The position numbers and the translations under genes are program-made. From assembly GCA_964494475.1 (NCBI GenBank), contig CAZBRS010000006.1, forward strand, positions 1-64,000: a DNA stretch of 64,000 nt. Direction: 5' to 3'. Positions 7,971 through 16,682 of the stretch are shown here, piece by piece. The notes beneath the pieces were generated by a model. It saw only the letters and a list, made by a program, of their open reading frames with translations, did not search any database and had not been told where the DNA came from. Position 1 is the first letter of the stretch, and each line of letters opens with the position of its first letter. This DNA is from CAZBRS01 sp964494475. GTDB taxonomy: Bacteria; Myxococcota_A; UBA9042; CAZBRS01.

Positions 7971-8045
7971 GCCGCCGTAGCTCAGTTGGTTTAGAGCGCC
8001 TGACTGTGGATCAGGAAGTCGTTGGTTCAAATCCAACCGGCGGTA
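7971..8045 (+). tRNA. tRNA-His (GTG), without the usual G-1:C73
   Basis: The cloverleaf is complete: acceptor GCCGCCG/CGGCGGT, D-arm GCTC/GAGC, anticodon arm CCTGA-CTGTGGA-TCAGG with GTG at 8006-8008, and T-arm GTTGG/CCAAC. Almost all tRNA-His carry an extra G at -1 opposite C73. Here -1 (7970) is T, the discriminator (8045) is A, and the first pair is G1-U72. CCA is not encoded. This form is known from a group of alphaproteobacteria that use a different HisRS. The adjacent hisS is of that type. Confidence 0.95.
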
Positions 8046-8099
8046 CCCACGCGAGTTCTCGCCTCCCTCCGCGCGCTCCCAGCCACCTCGGAGTGATCC

Positions 8100-9578
8100 A
8101 TGTCGACTGAAACGACCCGCGTCCAGCCCCGGCTCGCCAAGGGTTTCCGCGACCTGTTCGCCCCCGATCTCGAGGCGCGCCGCGCCATGATCGAGACGGT
8201 GCGGGCGGTGTACGAGCGCTACGGCTTCGAGCCGCTCGAGACGCCGGCCATCGAGTACGTCGACGTGCTCGGCAAGAACCTGCCCGAGAGCGACCAGCCC
8301 GATGGCGGCATCTTCGCCTGGAAGGGCGACGACGACGAGTGGATCGCCACGCGCTACGACCTGACGGCGCCCCTGGCCCGGGTGGTGGCGCAGTACGCGC
8401 AGCAGCTTCCCAAGCCCTTCCGGCGCTATCAGGTGGGCCCCGTGTACCGCCTGGAGAAGCCGGGGCCGGGCCGCTTCCGCGAGTTCACGCAGTTCGACTT
8501 CGACACCGTGGGCTCCAGCTCGATGGCGGCCGACGCCGAGGCCGCCGCGCTCCTGTCCGAGGCGCTCGAGGCCCTGGGCGTGGCGCGCGGCGACTACGTG
8601 GTGCGCGTCAACGACCGCAAGGTGCTGAACGGCGTGCTCGAGCAGAGCGGCGCGCTGGCGGCGGGCAAGGGGCTGACCGTGCTCCGCGCCGTCGACAAGC
8701 TCGACCGGCTGGGCGTCGAGGGTGTGCGCGAGCTGCTCGGCAAGGGCCGCGCCGACGAGTCGGGCGACTTCACGCCGGGCGCTGGGCTGAGCGAAGGGGC
8801 CATCCGCACCATCCTCGGCTTCGTGCAGGCCGGCGACCCCGATCGGGGCGTGGTGCTCGCGCGCCTGGCCGACCTCGTGGGCGAGAGCGCGGTGGGCCGC
8901 GAGGGCGTGGCCGAGCTCACGGCCATTTCGGCGCTGCTGACCGCCGAGGGCGTGGGCTTCGAGCGCGTACAGTTCGATCCCAGCGTGGTCCGGGGCCTGG
9001 CCTACTACACGGGCCCCGTGCTCGAGGCGGCGCTCACCTTCCCCATCGTCGACGACGAGGGCGTCACGCGCCCCTTCGGCTCGGTGGCGGGGGGCGGTCG
9101 GTACGACGACCTGGTCGAGCGCTTCACGGGCGAGAAGGTGCCGGCCACCGGGGCCAGCATCGGCGTCGACCGCCTGCTGGCGGCCCTGCGCACCCTGAAG
9201 CGCGTGCCGGCCACGCGCCAGGGCCCCATCGTGGTGGCCGTGCTCGAGAAGGATCGCCTGCCCGACTACCAGCGCCTGGTGCGCGAGCTGCGCGAGGCGG
9301 GCCTGGCCGCCGAGCTGTACCTGGGCGACAGCGGCTTCCGCGCCCAGTTGAAGTACGCCGACAAGCGCAACGCGCCCATCGCCGTCATCGTAGGCGGCAA
9401 CGAGTTCACGAACGGCACCGTGGCGCTGAAGGATCTGGCGCTCGGCCGCGAGCTCGCCTCGAACATCCAGGACCGCGACGAATGGCGCAAGGGCCAGCCC
9501 GCGCAGGTCACCGTGCCCCGCGACCAGTTGGTGCCGGCCGCGCGCGAGATCCTGGCCCGCCTCGGGGTGCGCCCGTGA
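8100..9578 (+). CDS. hisS: Histidyl-tRNA synthetase, alphaproteobacterial/eukaryote-like type
   Basis: A 492-residue class II synthetase that charges tRNA-His. Motif 2 reads YRLEKPGPGRFREFTQFDFD (residues ~117-136), and it is followed by DAEAAALLSEAL and VRVNDRKVLNG. These resemble the HisRS of alphaproteobacteria and eukaryotes rather than the E. coli type (ERPQKGRYRQFHQ). The histidine-binding motif (GLAYYTGPVLE), motif 3 (GASIGVDRLLAAL) and the C-terminal anticodon-binding domain are present. It lies 54 bp after the tRNA-His it should charge and overlaps the next gene by GTGA (9575-9578). The tRNA lacks the E. coli-type identity pair, so synthetase and tRNA appear to have changed together. 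Confidence 0.95.
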   Translation: MSTETTRVQPRLAKGFRDLFAPDLEARRAMIETVRAVYERYGFEPLETPAIEYVDVLGKNLPESDQPDGGIFAWKGDDDEWIATRYDLTAPLARVVAQYAQQLPKPFRRYQVGPVYRLEKPGPGRFREFTQFDFDTVGSSSMAADAEAAALLSEALEALGVARGDYVVRVNDRKVLNGVLEQSGALAAGKGLTVLRAVDKLDRLGVEGVRELLGKGRADESGDFTPGAGLSEGAIRTILGFVQAGDPDRGVVLARLADLVGESAVGREGVAELTAISALLTAEGVGFERVQFDPSVVRGLAYYTGPVLEAALTFPIVDDEGVTRPFGSVAGGGRYDDLVERFTGEKVPATGASIGVDRLLAALRTLKRVPATRQGPIVVAVLEKDRLPDYQRLVRELREAGLAAELYLGDSGFRAQLKYADKRNAPIAVIVGGNEFTNGTVALKDLALGRELASNIQDRDEWRKGQPAQVTVPRDQLVPAAREILARLGVRP

Positions 9579-11823
9579 CCGGCTACCGGCGCGTCGGCGC
9601 CAACCCCGAGCCCGTGGTCCTCGACGGCGAGCACCTGTCGATCGAGGAGGTGGTCGAGGTCGCGCGCCATCGGCGCCGGGTCGCCATCGCCCCCGAAGCT
9701 CGCCACCGCATCGCCTGCTGCCGCGCCATGGTCGAGGTGCTGCTCGACACGCGCGAGAAGGTCTACGGCCTCACCACCGGGTTCGGTCGCCTGCGCGACG
9801 TGGCCATCGACATCGAGGACGTGGCCCGCCTGCAGACCAACCTGATCCGCAGCCACGCCGCCGGCGTGGGCGAGCCCTTCCCCGAAGACGTGGTGCGCGC
9901 GGCGCTGCTGCTGCGCGCCAACACCCTGTGCCGCGGCAACTCGGGTGTGCGCGAGAGCACGGTGCTGCAGCTCATCGCCATGCTGAACGACGACGTGTAC
10001 CCCTTCGTGCCCCGCCAGGGCTCGGTGGGGGCCAGCGGCGACCTGGCGCCCCTGTCGCACCTGGTGCTGGTGCTCATGGGCGACCCGGGCGGCCGGTACT
10101 ACCCGCGCGCCCGGCGCGCCGAACCCGCCGCCGTCGTGCGCGCTCCGTCGGCCGACGAGTTCGTGGCGCTGCCCGCCGAGGGCTTCGACGCCGTGGCCGC
10201 GACCGAGGGGTGGACCTTCCGCCCCGTGCGGCTCGAGGCCAAGGAAGGCCTGGCCTTGAACAACGGCACCCAGGTGATGACGGCGCTCGGCTGCCTGACC
10301 CTTTACGACGGCTTCGTGCTGCTGCGCCTGTCCGAGCTGTCGGCCGCCATGAGCCACGAAGCCCACCGCGGCGTGCTCGGCGCCTACGACCCGCGCATCC
10401 ACGCCGCGCGCCCCCAGTCGCACCAGGAGGCCGTCGCGGCCCGCGTGAAGGGTTACTTCGCGGGCTCCGAGATCCTGGCGCTCTTCCTGAACACCGCCCA
10501 CCTGCAGCGCGCGCACCTGGCCCTCGAAGACGCCCTGGCCCACCTCGACGAGCTCGAGGCCGAGCTGAAGCGCGAGGGCATCTCCAGCTCCGACCCCGTG
10601 CGCGAGATCCGCAAGGCCGTGGCCGAGCTGATCCGCGAGGTCGAGGGCGCCGTCCCGGTCGAGCCCGACGGCACCCCCAGCCCCGCGGCCGTGGCCGACT
10701 GGGCCAGGCAGAGCCAGCGTGAGCAGATCCGCCTCTTCCGCGAGCGCCTGGCGCCCCAGCGCCGCCTGGCCCGCACGCTCATCGAGAAGATCCAGCACCC
10801 GTGGTTTCCCGTGCGTCCGCCGACGAACAAGGCCGAGTCCGCGCTGGTCGGCGCCCTCGACCAGATCACGAAGGCGGTGCCCGACTCGCCCATCGTGCAG
10901 GACGACTACTCGTTCCGCTGCTTCCCGCAGGTGCAGGCCACCGCCGAGCGCACGTTGTGGCACGTGCACGAGGTGGTGCTGCGCGAGGTGAACTCGGCCA
11001 CCGACAACCCGCTGCTCTTTCCGCCCGAGCCGCCCGGAGGCCTGGCGGCCCACACCCCCGAGGCCTACCGCGCTTGGCTGGCCTCGTCCGAAGAGAACCT
11101 CGAGGCCTGCCGCGAGGGCGTGGTGGGTGGCGGCAACTTCCACGGCGAGCCCGTGGCCTGCGCCATGGACTTCCTGGCCATCGCCATGGCCGAGGTGGGC
11201 TCCATCTCCGAGCGCCGCGTGGCGCACCTGGTCGACGACAACCACTCGCGCGGCCTGCCGCCCTTCCTGATCCGCTCCAGCGGCCTGAACAGCGGCTTCA
11301 TGATCCCGCAGTACACGGCGGCCGCGCTCGTCTCCGAGAACAAGGTGCTGGCCCACCCGGCCAGCGTCGACTCGATCCCCACCTGCGCCAACACCGAAGA
11401 CCACGTGAGCATGGGCACCATCGCCGCCCGCAAGGCCGCCGACATCGTGGCCAACGTGGCGCTCGTGGTGGCCATCGAGCTCCTGGCCGCCTGGCAGGGC
11501 CTCACCTTCCGGCGCCCCCTGCGCCCCGGAACGGCCTTGCGCCAGGCCAGCGAGGTCATCCACGCCGCCGGCATCGAGTTCTACACCGACGACCGCGTGA
11601 TGGCCCCGGATCTCGCCCGCATGCGNNNNNNNNNNNNNNNNNNNNNNNNNNNNNNNNNNNNNNNNNNNNNNNNNNNNNNNNNNNNNNNNNNNNNNNNNNN
11701 NNNNNNNNNNNNNNNNNNNNNNNNNGCATCGAGTTCTACACCGACGACCGCGTGATGGCCCCGGATCTCGCCCGCATGCGACAGGTCATGGAGAGCTCGG
11801 GGATGCTGGATCTGGTGCTCTGA
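9575..11823 (+). CDS. hutH: Histidine ammonia-lyase with large insertions (interrupted by a scaffold gap)
   Basis: MIO-dependent lyase that deaminates L-His to urocanate. The MIO tripeptide A153-S154-G155 sits in VGASGDLAPLSH; YGLTTGFG, QDDYSFRC and CANTEDHVSM supply other active-site residues. LQTNLIRSHAAGVG carries the Ser-His pair of His-specific members. It starts at GTG 9575, overlapping the hisS stop. Compared with ~510-residue HutH it has about 130 extra residues (roughly 295-435) and about 35 more near NPLLFPPE, giving 697 residues. The 100-N run at 11626-11725 is artificial: the 55 bp on both sides are identical, and collapsing them restores the frame to the TGA at 11823. A PAL-like lyase on another amino acid is possible but less likely. 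Confidence 0.88.
11571..11625. repeat. 55-bp scaffold-overlap duplicate, left copy
   Basis: These 55 bases are repeated without change at 11726-11780, immediately after the N run. The length fits an assembly k-mer overlap. Treat it as one sequence read twice at contig ends, not as a biological repeat. Confidence 0.9.
11626..11725. other. Assembly gap of exactly 100 N
   Basis: A round-number placeholder gap inside hutH. Because the flanks are identical over 55 bp, the true gap length is probably minus 55, and nothing is missing. Confidence 0.95.
11726..11780. repeat. 55-bp scaffold-overlap duplicate, right copy
   Basis: Identical to 11571-11625. The coding frame continues correctly from 11781 if one copy and the Ns are removed. 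Confidence 0.9.
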
Positions 11824-11828
11824 AGCGA

Positions 11829-11858
11829 TTGCGCCCCCCTTCCCGAGCATGGTAGGCT
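11829..11858 (+). promoter_or_regulatory. Promoter of the saccharopine-dehydrogenase-like gene
   Basis: TTGCGC (11829-11834), 18 nt, TAGGCT (11853-11858), about 33 bp before the ATG and just after the hutH stop. Confidence 0.5.
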
Positions 11859-11890
11859 GCCGCCGTTCACCCTCTGCGGAGCTCCCTCCC

Positions 11891-13111
11891 ATGCCCACCA
11901 TCACCGTCCTCGGCGGCGCCGGCGCCGTCGGCCGCGTCTCGGCGCGCACCCTGGCCCTCACCGGGCCCTTCGACCACGTGATCGTCGCCGACGTCGATCT
12001 GCCCTCGGCGCAGGCCGTGGCGGCCGAGATCGGGCCGAAGGCCAGCGCGGCCTTCGTCGACGCGGGCTCGATCGAGAGCGTTCGCTCGGTCGTGCGCGGC
12101 TCGGCGGTCGTGCTCAACTGCACGGGCCCCTTCTACCGCTTCGCGGTGCCGGTGCTCGAGGCCGTGCTGGCCGAGAAGATCCCGTACATCGACGTGTGCG
12201 ACGACGTCGACGCCACGCTGGCGCTGCTCGACATGCACGAGAAGGTCAAGGCCGCCGGGCTCACGGCCGTGATCGGCATGGGCAACAGCCCGGGCGTCAC
12301 CAACCTGCTGGGCCGCTTCGCCTACGACACGCTGCTCGACGAGACCCACGCCATCGACATCTACCACGCCCACGGCGGCGAGGCCTTCGAGGGCGCCGGC
12401 GTCATCGCGCACCGCCTGCACGGCATGGGCATGGACATCCCCATGTTCCTCGAGGGCAAGCTGCAGTACGTGCGCTTCTTCGAGCCGGGCGGCGTGGCGC
12501 TGCGCACCACGGTCGACCTGCCGAAGGTGGGCAAGGCCGTGCCCGTGTACCCCTACCCGCACCCCGAGCAGATCACCATGCCGCGCCACCTGAACGTGGC
12601 CCGGGTCACGAACCGCGGCACCGTGCTGCCCGACGAATACTTCGCGCTCACCACCGAGATCGCCCGGCTTGGCCTCACGTCGCGGGAACCCCTGCGCGTG
12701 GGCGACGCGACCGTCGTGCCGCGCGACTTCGCCATCTCGTTCCTCCTGAAGCGCCGCGACGAGATCCTGGCCGAGCTCGACTTCGGCACCCAGCGCGGCT
12801 GCATGCTGGTCGAGGCGCGCGGGCTGCGTCACGGCAAGCCCCGGGCCTACCGCTTCTCGATGGCCTCGACCGACCAGGCGCTGGGCGAGGGCACGGGCAT
12901 CCCGGCCGCGATGGGCGCCATGCTGCTGCAGCAGGGTGCGATTACGGAGAAGGGCGTGCTGCCCCCCGAGGCCGCCATCAACCCCGTCGACTTCCTGGCG
13001 CTCGTGCCCGAGGTGCTGGCCACCCGCGCGGGCAAGGGCTCGTTCGAGGGCGTGGTGGTCGAGAAGGTCGACGAGAACGGCCAGGTCGAGATCATCCAGT
13101 TGCCGATCTGA
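11891..13111 (+). CDS. Saccharopine dehydrogenase-family oxidoreductase
   Basis: A 406-residue NAD(P)-dependent protein. The N-terminal Rossmann domain begins TITVLGGAGAVGRVSARTLA (GxGxxG type). VLNCTGPFYRFAVPVLEAVL and PYIDVCDDVDA are typical of the Sacchrp_dh_NADP family, where they follow the nucleotide fold. A catalytic domain with GMGNSPGVTNLLGR follows. Members include saccharopine dehydrogenase/reductase, carboxynorspermidine synthase and many of unknown substrate; I cannot choose between them. The start is the first ATG after a promoter. The stop is 11 bp before the FGGY kinase, so the two form an operon, possibly for a sugar-acid or amino-acid derivative. Confidence 0.85.
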   Translation: MPTITVLGGAGAVGRVSARTLALTGPFDHVIVADVDLPSAQAVAAEIGPKASAAFVDAGSIESVRSVVRGSAVVLNCTGPFYRFAVPVLEAVLAEKIPYIDVCDDVDATLALLDMHEKVKAAGLTAVIGMGNSPGVTNLLGRFAYDTLLDETHAIDIYHAHGGEAFEGAGVIAHRLHGMGMDIPMFLEGKLQYVRFFEPGGVALRTTVDLPKVGKAVPVYPYPHPEQITMPRHLNVARVTNRGTVLPDEYFALTTEIARLGLTSREPLRVGDATVVPRDFAISFLLKRRDEILAELDFGTQRGCMLVEARGLRHGKPRAYRFSMASTDQALGEGTGIPAAMGAMLLQQGAITEKGVLPPEAAINPVDFLALVPEVLATRAGKGSFEGVVVEKVDENGQVEIIQLPI

Positions 13112-13122
13112 CAGGCCTCCCC

Positions 13123-14721
13123 ATGCCGGCCGACGTCGTCCTGGCCATCGACCACGGCACCTCGGGCGTCAAGACCGCGCTGGTCTCGCTCACGGGGCAG
13201 ATCCTGGCCACGCGGGCGGTCGCGACCACGGTGCACCACCTGCCGGACGGCGGCGTGGAGCAGGACCCCCTCGAGTGGTGGGCGGCCTTCGTGAGCGGCG
13301 CGCGCCACGTGCTGGCCGAGACCGGGCTGGCCCCCGAGCGCATCGCGGCCGTGGCCTGCTCCAGCACCTACTCGACCACCGTGGCCTGCCAGGCCGATGG
13401 CACGCCGGTGGCCCCCGCGCTCACCTGGCTCGACGCCCGCGGCGCGCCTCACGTTCGCGAGCGCATGCGGGGCTGGCCCTCCATCAGCGGCTACGGTCTC
13501 TGCGCCGTCCTGCGCTTCATCCCGCGCACCGGCGGCGGCCCCACGTTGTCGGGCAAGGACGACCTGGCCCACGTGCTGTGGTGGAAGGCCGAGCGGCCCG
13601 AGGTCTACCGCGCCGCCGACGCGCTGCTCTCCAGCAAGGACTGGTGGAACCTCAGGCTCACGGGCCGCCTGGCGGCCTCGTTCGACTCCATCACCCTGTT
13701 CTGGATCACCGACAACCGTCGCATCGACGACGTGCGCTACGACGACGGCCTGCTGCGCACGCTGGGCCTCGATCGCGCCAAGTTCCCGCCCCTGCGGCGC
13801 TCCACCGACGTGCTGGGGCCGCTCCTCGACCGCGTGGCCGACGACCTGGGCGTCCCGCGCGGCACGCCCGTGGTGGTCGGCTCGCCCGATCTGCAGTCGG
13901 CCTGCGTGGGCTCGGGGGCGGTGGCCGACTTCGAAGCGCACCTGTACCTGGGCACGTCGTCGTGGATCCTCACGCACGTGCCCTTCAAGAAGACCGACCC
14001 CTTCCACGCCATCGCCAGCCTGCCCTCGGCCCTGCCGGGGCGCTGGTTCGCCGCCAACGAGCAGGACATGGCCGGGGGCTGCGTCGAGCACCTGCTCACG
14101 CGCCTGGTGTACCCCGCCGATGGGTTGGCCTTGGGGGCGGCGCCCGCCGAGGCCCACGCGCGCCTCGAGGCCCTGGCCGCAGACGTACCCGCGGGCGCCC
14201 GCGGCGTGATCTATCTGCCCTGGTTGAACGGCGAGAAGACGCCCGTTGACGACGAGACCCTGCGGGGGGCCTTCCTGGGGCTCTCGCTCGACACGCACCG
14301 GGCCGACCTGGCCCGCGCCGTGTTCGAAGGCGTGGCGTGCAACACGCGCTGGGTGCTCGGCTACCTGGAGCGCTTCCTGGGCCGGAGGGTCGACCGCGTG
14401 CGCGTCATCGGTGGCGGAGCGCAGTCCGATCTGTGGTGCCAGGTGCACGCCGACGTGTGGGATCGCACGCTGCTGCGCGTCGAGCACCCCCGCGAGGCCA
14501 ACGCGCGCGGGGCCGCCTTCCTGGCCGCGCTGGGCCTCGGGCGCCTGACCGTGCCCCAACTGTCGGCGCTGGCGCAGGTCGAGCGTACGTTCACGCCGAG
14601 GGCAGAGCACCGCCCGGTCTACGACGAGCTGTTCGCGGAGTTCGTCGACCTGGCGCGACGCCTCAAGCCGTTCTACCGGCAGAGGGCCGCGCGACGACGC
14701 GATTCATCTACGAGAGATTAG
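13123..14721 (+). CDS. FGGY-family carbohydrate kinase (xylulokinase-like)
   Basis: A 532-residue actin-fold kinase. The N-terminal FGGY half begins VLAIDHGTSGVKTALVS (phosphate 1 motif). VVVGSPDLQSACVGSG and the C-terminal VRVIGGGAQSDLWCQVHADV (adenosine motif) are in place. Such enzymes phosphorylate pentoses, gluconate, glycerol or related polyols; the substrate is not evident. It forms an operon with the oxidoreductase. Its TAG at 14719-14721 overlaps the TAA of the convergent RRM gene. Confidence 0.88.
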   Translation: MPADVVLAIDHGTSGVKTALVSLTGQILATRAVATTVHHLPDGGVEQDPLEWWAAFVSGARHVLAETGLAPERIAAVACSSTYSTTVACQADGTPVAPALTWLDARGAPHVRERMRGWPSISGYGLCAVLRFIPRTGGGPTLSGKDDLAHVLWWKAERPEVYRAADALLSSKDWWNLRLTGRLAASFDSITLFWITDNRRIDDVRYDDGLLRTLGLDRAKFPPLRRSTDVLGPLLDRVADDLGVPRGTPVVVGSPDLQSACVGSGAVADFEAHLYLGTSSWILTHVPFKKTDPFHAIASLPSALPGRWFAANEQDMAGGCVEHLLTRLVYPADGLALGAAPAEAHARLEALAADVPAGARGVIYLPWLNGEKTPVDDETLRGAFLGLSLDTHRADLARAVFEGVACNTRWVLGYLERFLGRRVDRVRVIGGGAQSDLWCQVHADVWDRTLLRVEHPREANARGAAFLAALGLGRLTVPQLSALAQVERTFTPRAEHRPVYDELFAEFVDLARRLKPFYRQRAARRRDSSTRD

Positions 14722-15020
14722 TACCCGCGGGGGCCCCGCGGCCCGCCGCCACCGCCGCCACGGCTGTCGCCACGGCTGTTGGCGCGATCGACGCGGATCG
14801 TGCGGCCGTCGAGATCCTCTCCGTTCATCTGGAGCGCTGCCTCGGCCGACTCGTCCGATACGAACGTCACGAAGCCGAAGCCCCGGGAGCGCCCCGTCTC
14901 GCGATCGACGATCACCTTGGCCTCGGTGATCTCGCCGTACTGCGAGAACGCCTCGTTCAACCGAGCGTCGTCGGTCGCCCACGCCAGTCCACCCACGAAG
15001 ACCTTGTTCCCGTCACCCAT
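14718..15020 (-). CDS. RRM-domain RNA-binding protein with Gly-rich tail
   Basis: A 100-residue protein made of a single RNA recognition motif, with RNP2 KVFVGGLAWA near the N-terminus and RNP1 RSRGFGFVTF in the middle. It ends with a short Gly/Arg-rich tail (residues ~82-100). This is the layout of bacterial/cyanobacterial Rbp proteins, often cold- or stress-induced RNA chaperones. It has its own promoter (15057-15085) and an unusually long leader. The stop overlaps the convergent FGGY kinase stop. Confidence 0.92.
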   Translation of the reverse strand: MGDGNKVFVGGLAWATDDARLNEAFSQYGEITEAKVIVDRETGRSRGFGFVTFVSDESAEAALQMNGEDLDGRTIRVDRANSRGDSRGGGGGGPRGPRGY

Positions 15021-15056
15021 GGCCGATCCTCTCTGTTGAGCCTGTTCCGAGACAGA

Positions 15057-15085
15057 AATGTACCGAGGCGTCGCGGACCTGACAA
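15057..15085 (-). promoter_or_regulatory. Promoter of the RRM gene
   Basis: On the minus strand TTGTCA (15080-15085), 17 nt, TACATT (15057-15062). The predicted transcript starts about 30 nt before the ATG at 15020. Confidence 0.65.
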
Positions 15086-15102
15086 CGAAAAATTCGCCCG
15101 AA

Positions 15103-16512
15103 TCACCGCAAGCGCACAGGGATTCTGAGGACCAGGCGATCGGACAGGGTGACCAGCAGGTCGCCCGAGACCTCCCCCCCGCCGTCGAGCTGCAGACGCC
15201 GCGAGATCGGATCGATCGGGCGCGGACGCTCGGAGGACTCCCAGGCGAAGGCCAGGCCGGTGACGAGCACGTCGAACGCCGCCGGGTGGTCCACCTCGAG
15301 CCAGAGCCCTCCGGCGTCGCGGACCCGGCGCACCGCGAAGGCCTCGGCGCGAACCTGCACGGCCAGCGCGGGGTGCCCCGGCGGCAGCGGCAGCGCGCGC
15401 GTCTCGATCTGTTCCCGCCCGTCGCGGTAACGGAATTGCACGTAGAGCAGCGCCTGGCTGGCCCGGCCGTCGGGCGCCAGCCCGGAGCGCCCGAGAGGCA
15501 CCTGCGCCCGGAAGCGCTCGCCCGGCACGGCCTCGACCCACGTCTTCGCGTCGGCGCTGACCAGCACCTTGGCCAGCGTGGGTGACGGCCGCGAGATCAG
15601 CACCTCGGCGAAGCGTTCGAGCCCGACGACGCCCAGGCGCACCTGCAGGCGGTTCGGCTCGTCGCCCCGTGCCTCCAACGCCCGCCACTCGAGCTCACGC
15701 AACGCGCGTTGGGCCAGGCGGCGAGGGCCGCTCGGGTCGAGCACGGCGAGCCGCAGGTGCAGGTGATGGTGGTGGTGTCGCTCCCAGCCCTCGAAGGGGT
15801 CGGACGTGAGCCGGGAGGCCAGATCGTCGACGAGGCCGTCGGTCACGCCGTGCAGGCCGTCGCGGGCCCAACCGCGCACGCGCTCGAGCACGGCCTCGGC
15901 CACGCGGGCGTCGACGCCCACCTCGCGCACCAACTCGCCGAGGAACAGGCCCTGGTGCAGCTTGAAGACCTCGACCAGGAACATGGCCTGGCGGTTCACG
16001 TCGAGGCGATCGGCCGGGCCCGTGCACCGAAAGACGTCGGCCCCGCCGACGAAGTGCTCCGAGCACGCCGCGTGGTCCGGGGTGAACCGTCGTCCCTCGG
16101 TCGACGTGAGGTAGTACCCGAGGTCGAGGTTCACGCCCCCGTCGTGCGACCCCCCGGGATGGCGCCCCACGGGCGCTTGCCCCGAGAAGTCGACGGGCGT
16201 GTCGGCGTTCTCGGCCGAGAGGTCGAAGATGGCCGGGGGCAGGGTCGCGGGCCCCAGCGTGTCGTGCACGTGCGACAGGGCCACCACGACGAGAGAGAGC
16301 GCGTAGTCGCGCGCCCAGCGGAAGCGCGCCTCGCCATCGGCCCCGCCCGGGCCGTCGTGCGCCAGCAACGTGTAGAGCACCGGGGCTCCGGCCGGCGGGG
16401 CGCCCAGGTGGAAGAGCGCGACCGGTTCAGGGCCCGCGTAGCGGTCGACACCGTCGTTGGCGTGGACCACGCCCGCCGAGAGGAGCACCAGGAGCACCCA
16501 CGCTCGAACCAT
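15103..16512 (-). CDS. Exported murein endopeptidase (MepA/LAS)-like protein
   Basis: A 469-residue protein with a signal peptide (MVRAWVLLVLLSAGVVHA). The first ~250 residues carry the two zinc motifs of LAS metallopeptidases as seen in MepA/M74. One is GSHDGGVNLDL (H...D after GRHPG, near residue 125). The other is a H-x-H motif embedded in ERHHHHHLHLRL (near residue 225), in place of the usual HDHFHVRL. MepA-type enzymes cut D-Ala-mDAP crosslinks in the periplasm. A ~240-residue beta-rich C-terminal extension follows, unlike E. coli MepA (274 residues). Activity is inferred; the natural run of five His is striking. The start at 16512 places the signal peptide at the N-terminus. Confidence 0.72.
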   Translation of the reverse strand: MVRAWVLLVLLSAGVVHANDGVDRYAGPEPVALFHLGAPPAGAPVLYTLLAHDGPGGADGEARFRWARDYALSLVVVALSHVHDTLGPATLPPAIFDLSAENADTPVDFSGQAPVGRHPGGSHDGGVNLDLGYYLTSTEGRRFTPDHAACSEHFVGGADVFRCTGPADRLDVNRQAMFLVEVFKLHQGLFLGELVREVGVDARVAEAVLERVRGWARDGLHGVTDGLVDDLASRLTSDPFEGWERHHHHHLHLRLAVLDPSGPRRLAQRALRELEWRALEARGDEPNRLQVRLGVVGLERFAEVLISRPSPTLAKVLVSADAKTWVEAVPGERFRAQVPLGRSGLAPDGRASQALLYVQFRYRDGREQIETRALPLPPGHPALAVQVRAEAFAVRRVRDAGGLWLEVDHPAAFDVLVTGLAFAWESSERPRPIDPISRRLQLDGGGEVSGDLLVTLSDRLVLRIPVRLR

Positions 16513-16682
16513 CGCTGTCACCTTCACCCCCCGCCCTGTCGCCGCACTTCGTCCGGGGCACGATACTCCGCCACGGCGCGCACGACAACCGGCCACGACC
16601 CGCCGCGGGCAACCGTTCGCATTGACGACAGATCGAGCCGGCGCTACCGTATCGCCGCTTGCCGCTCATCAGGAGTGCCCCC

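Noticed and set aside
8339..11755. Giant fused frame over hisS and hutH
   Set aside because: The first part is hisS read in the wrong frame; hutH begins at GTG 9575. The tail after the Ns is the duplicated contig end in another frame.
11571..11780. Biological direct repeat in hutH
   Set aside because: Identical 55-bp ends on a 100-N gap are an assembly overlap.
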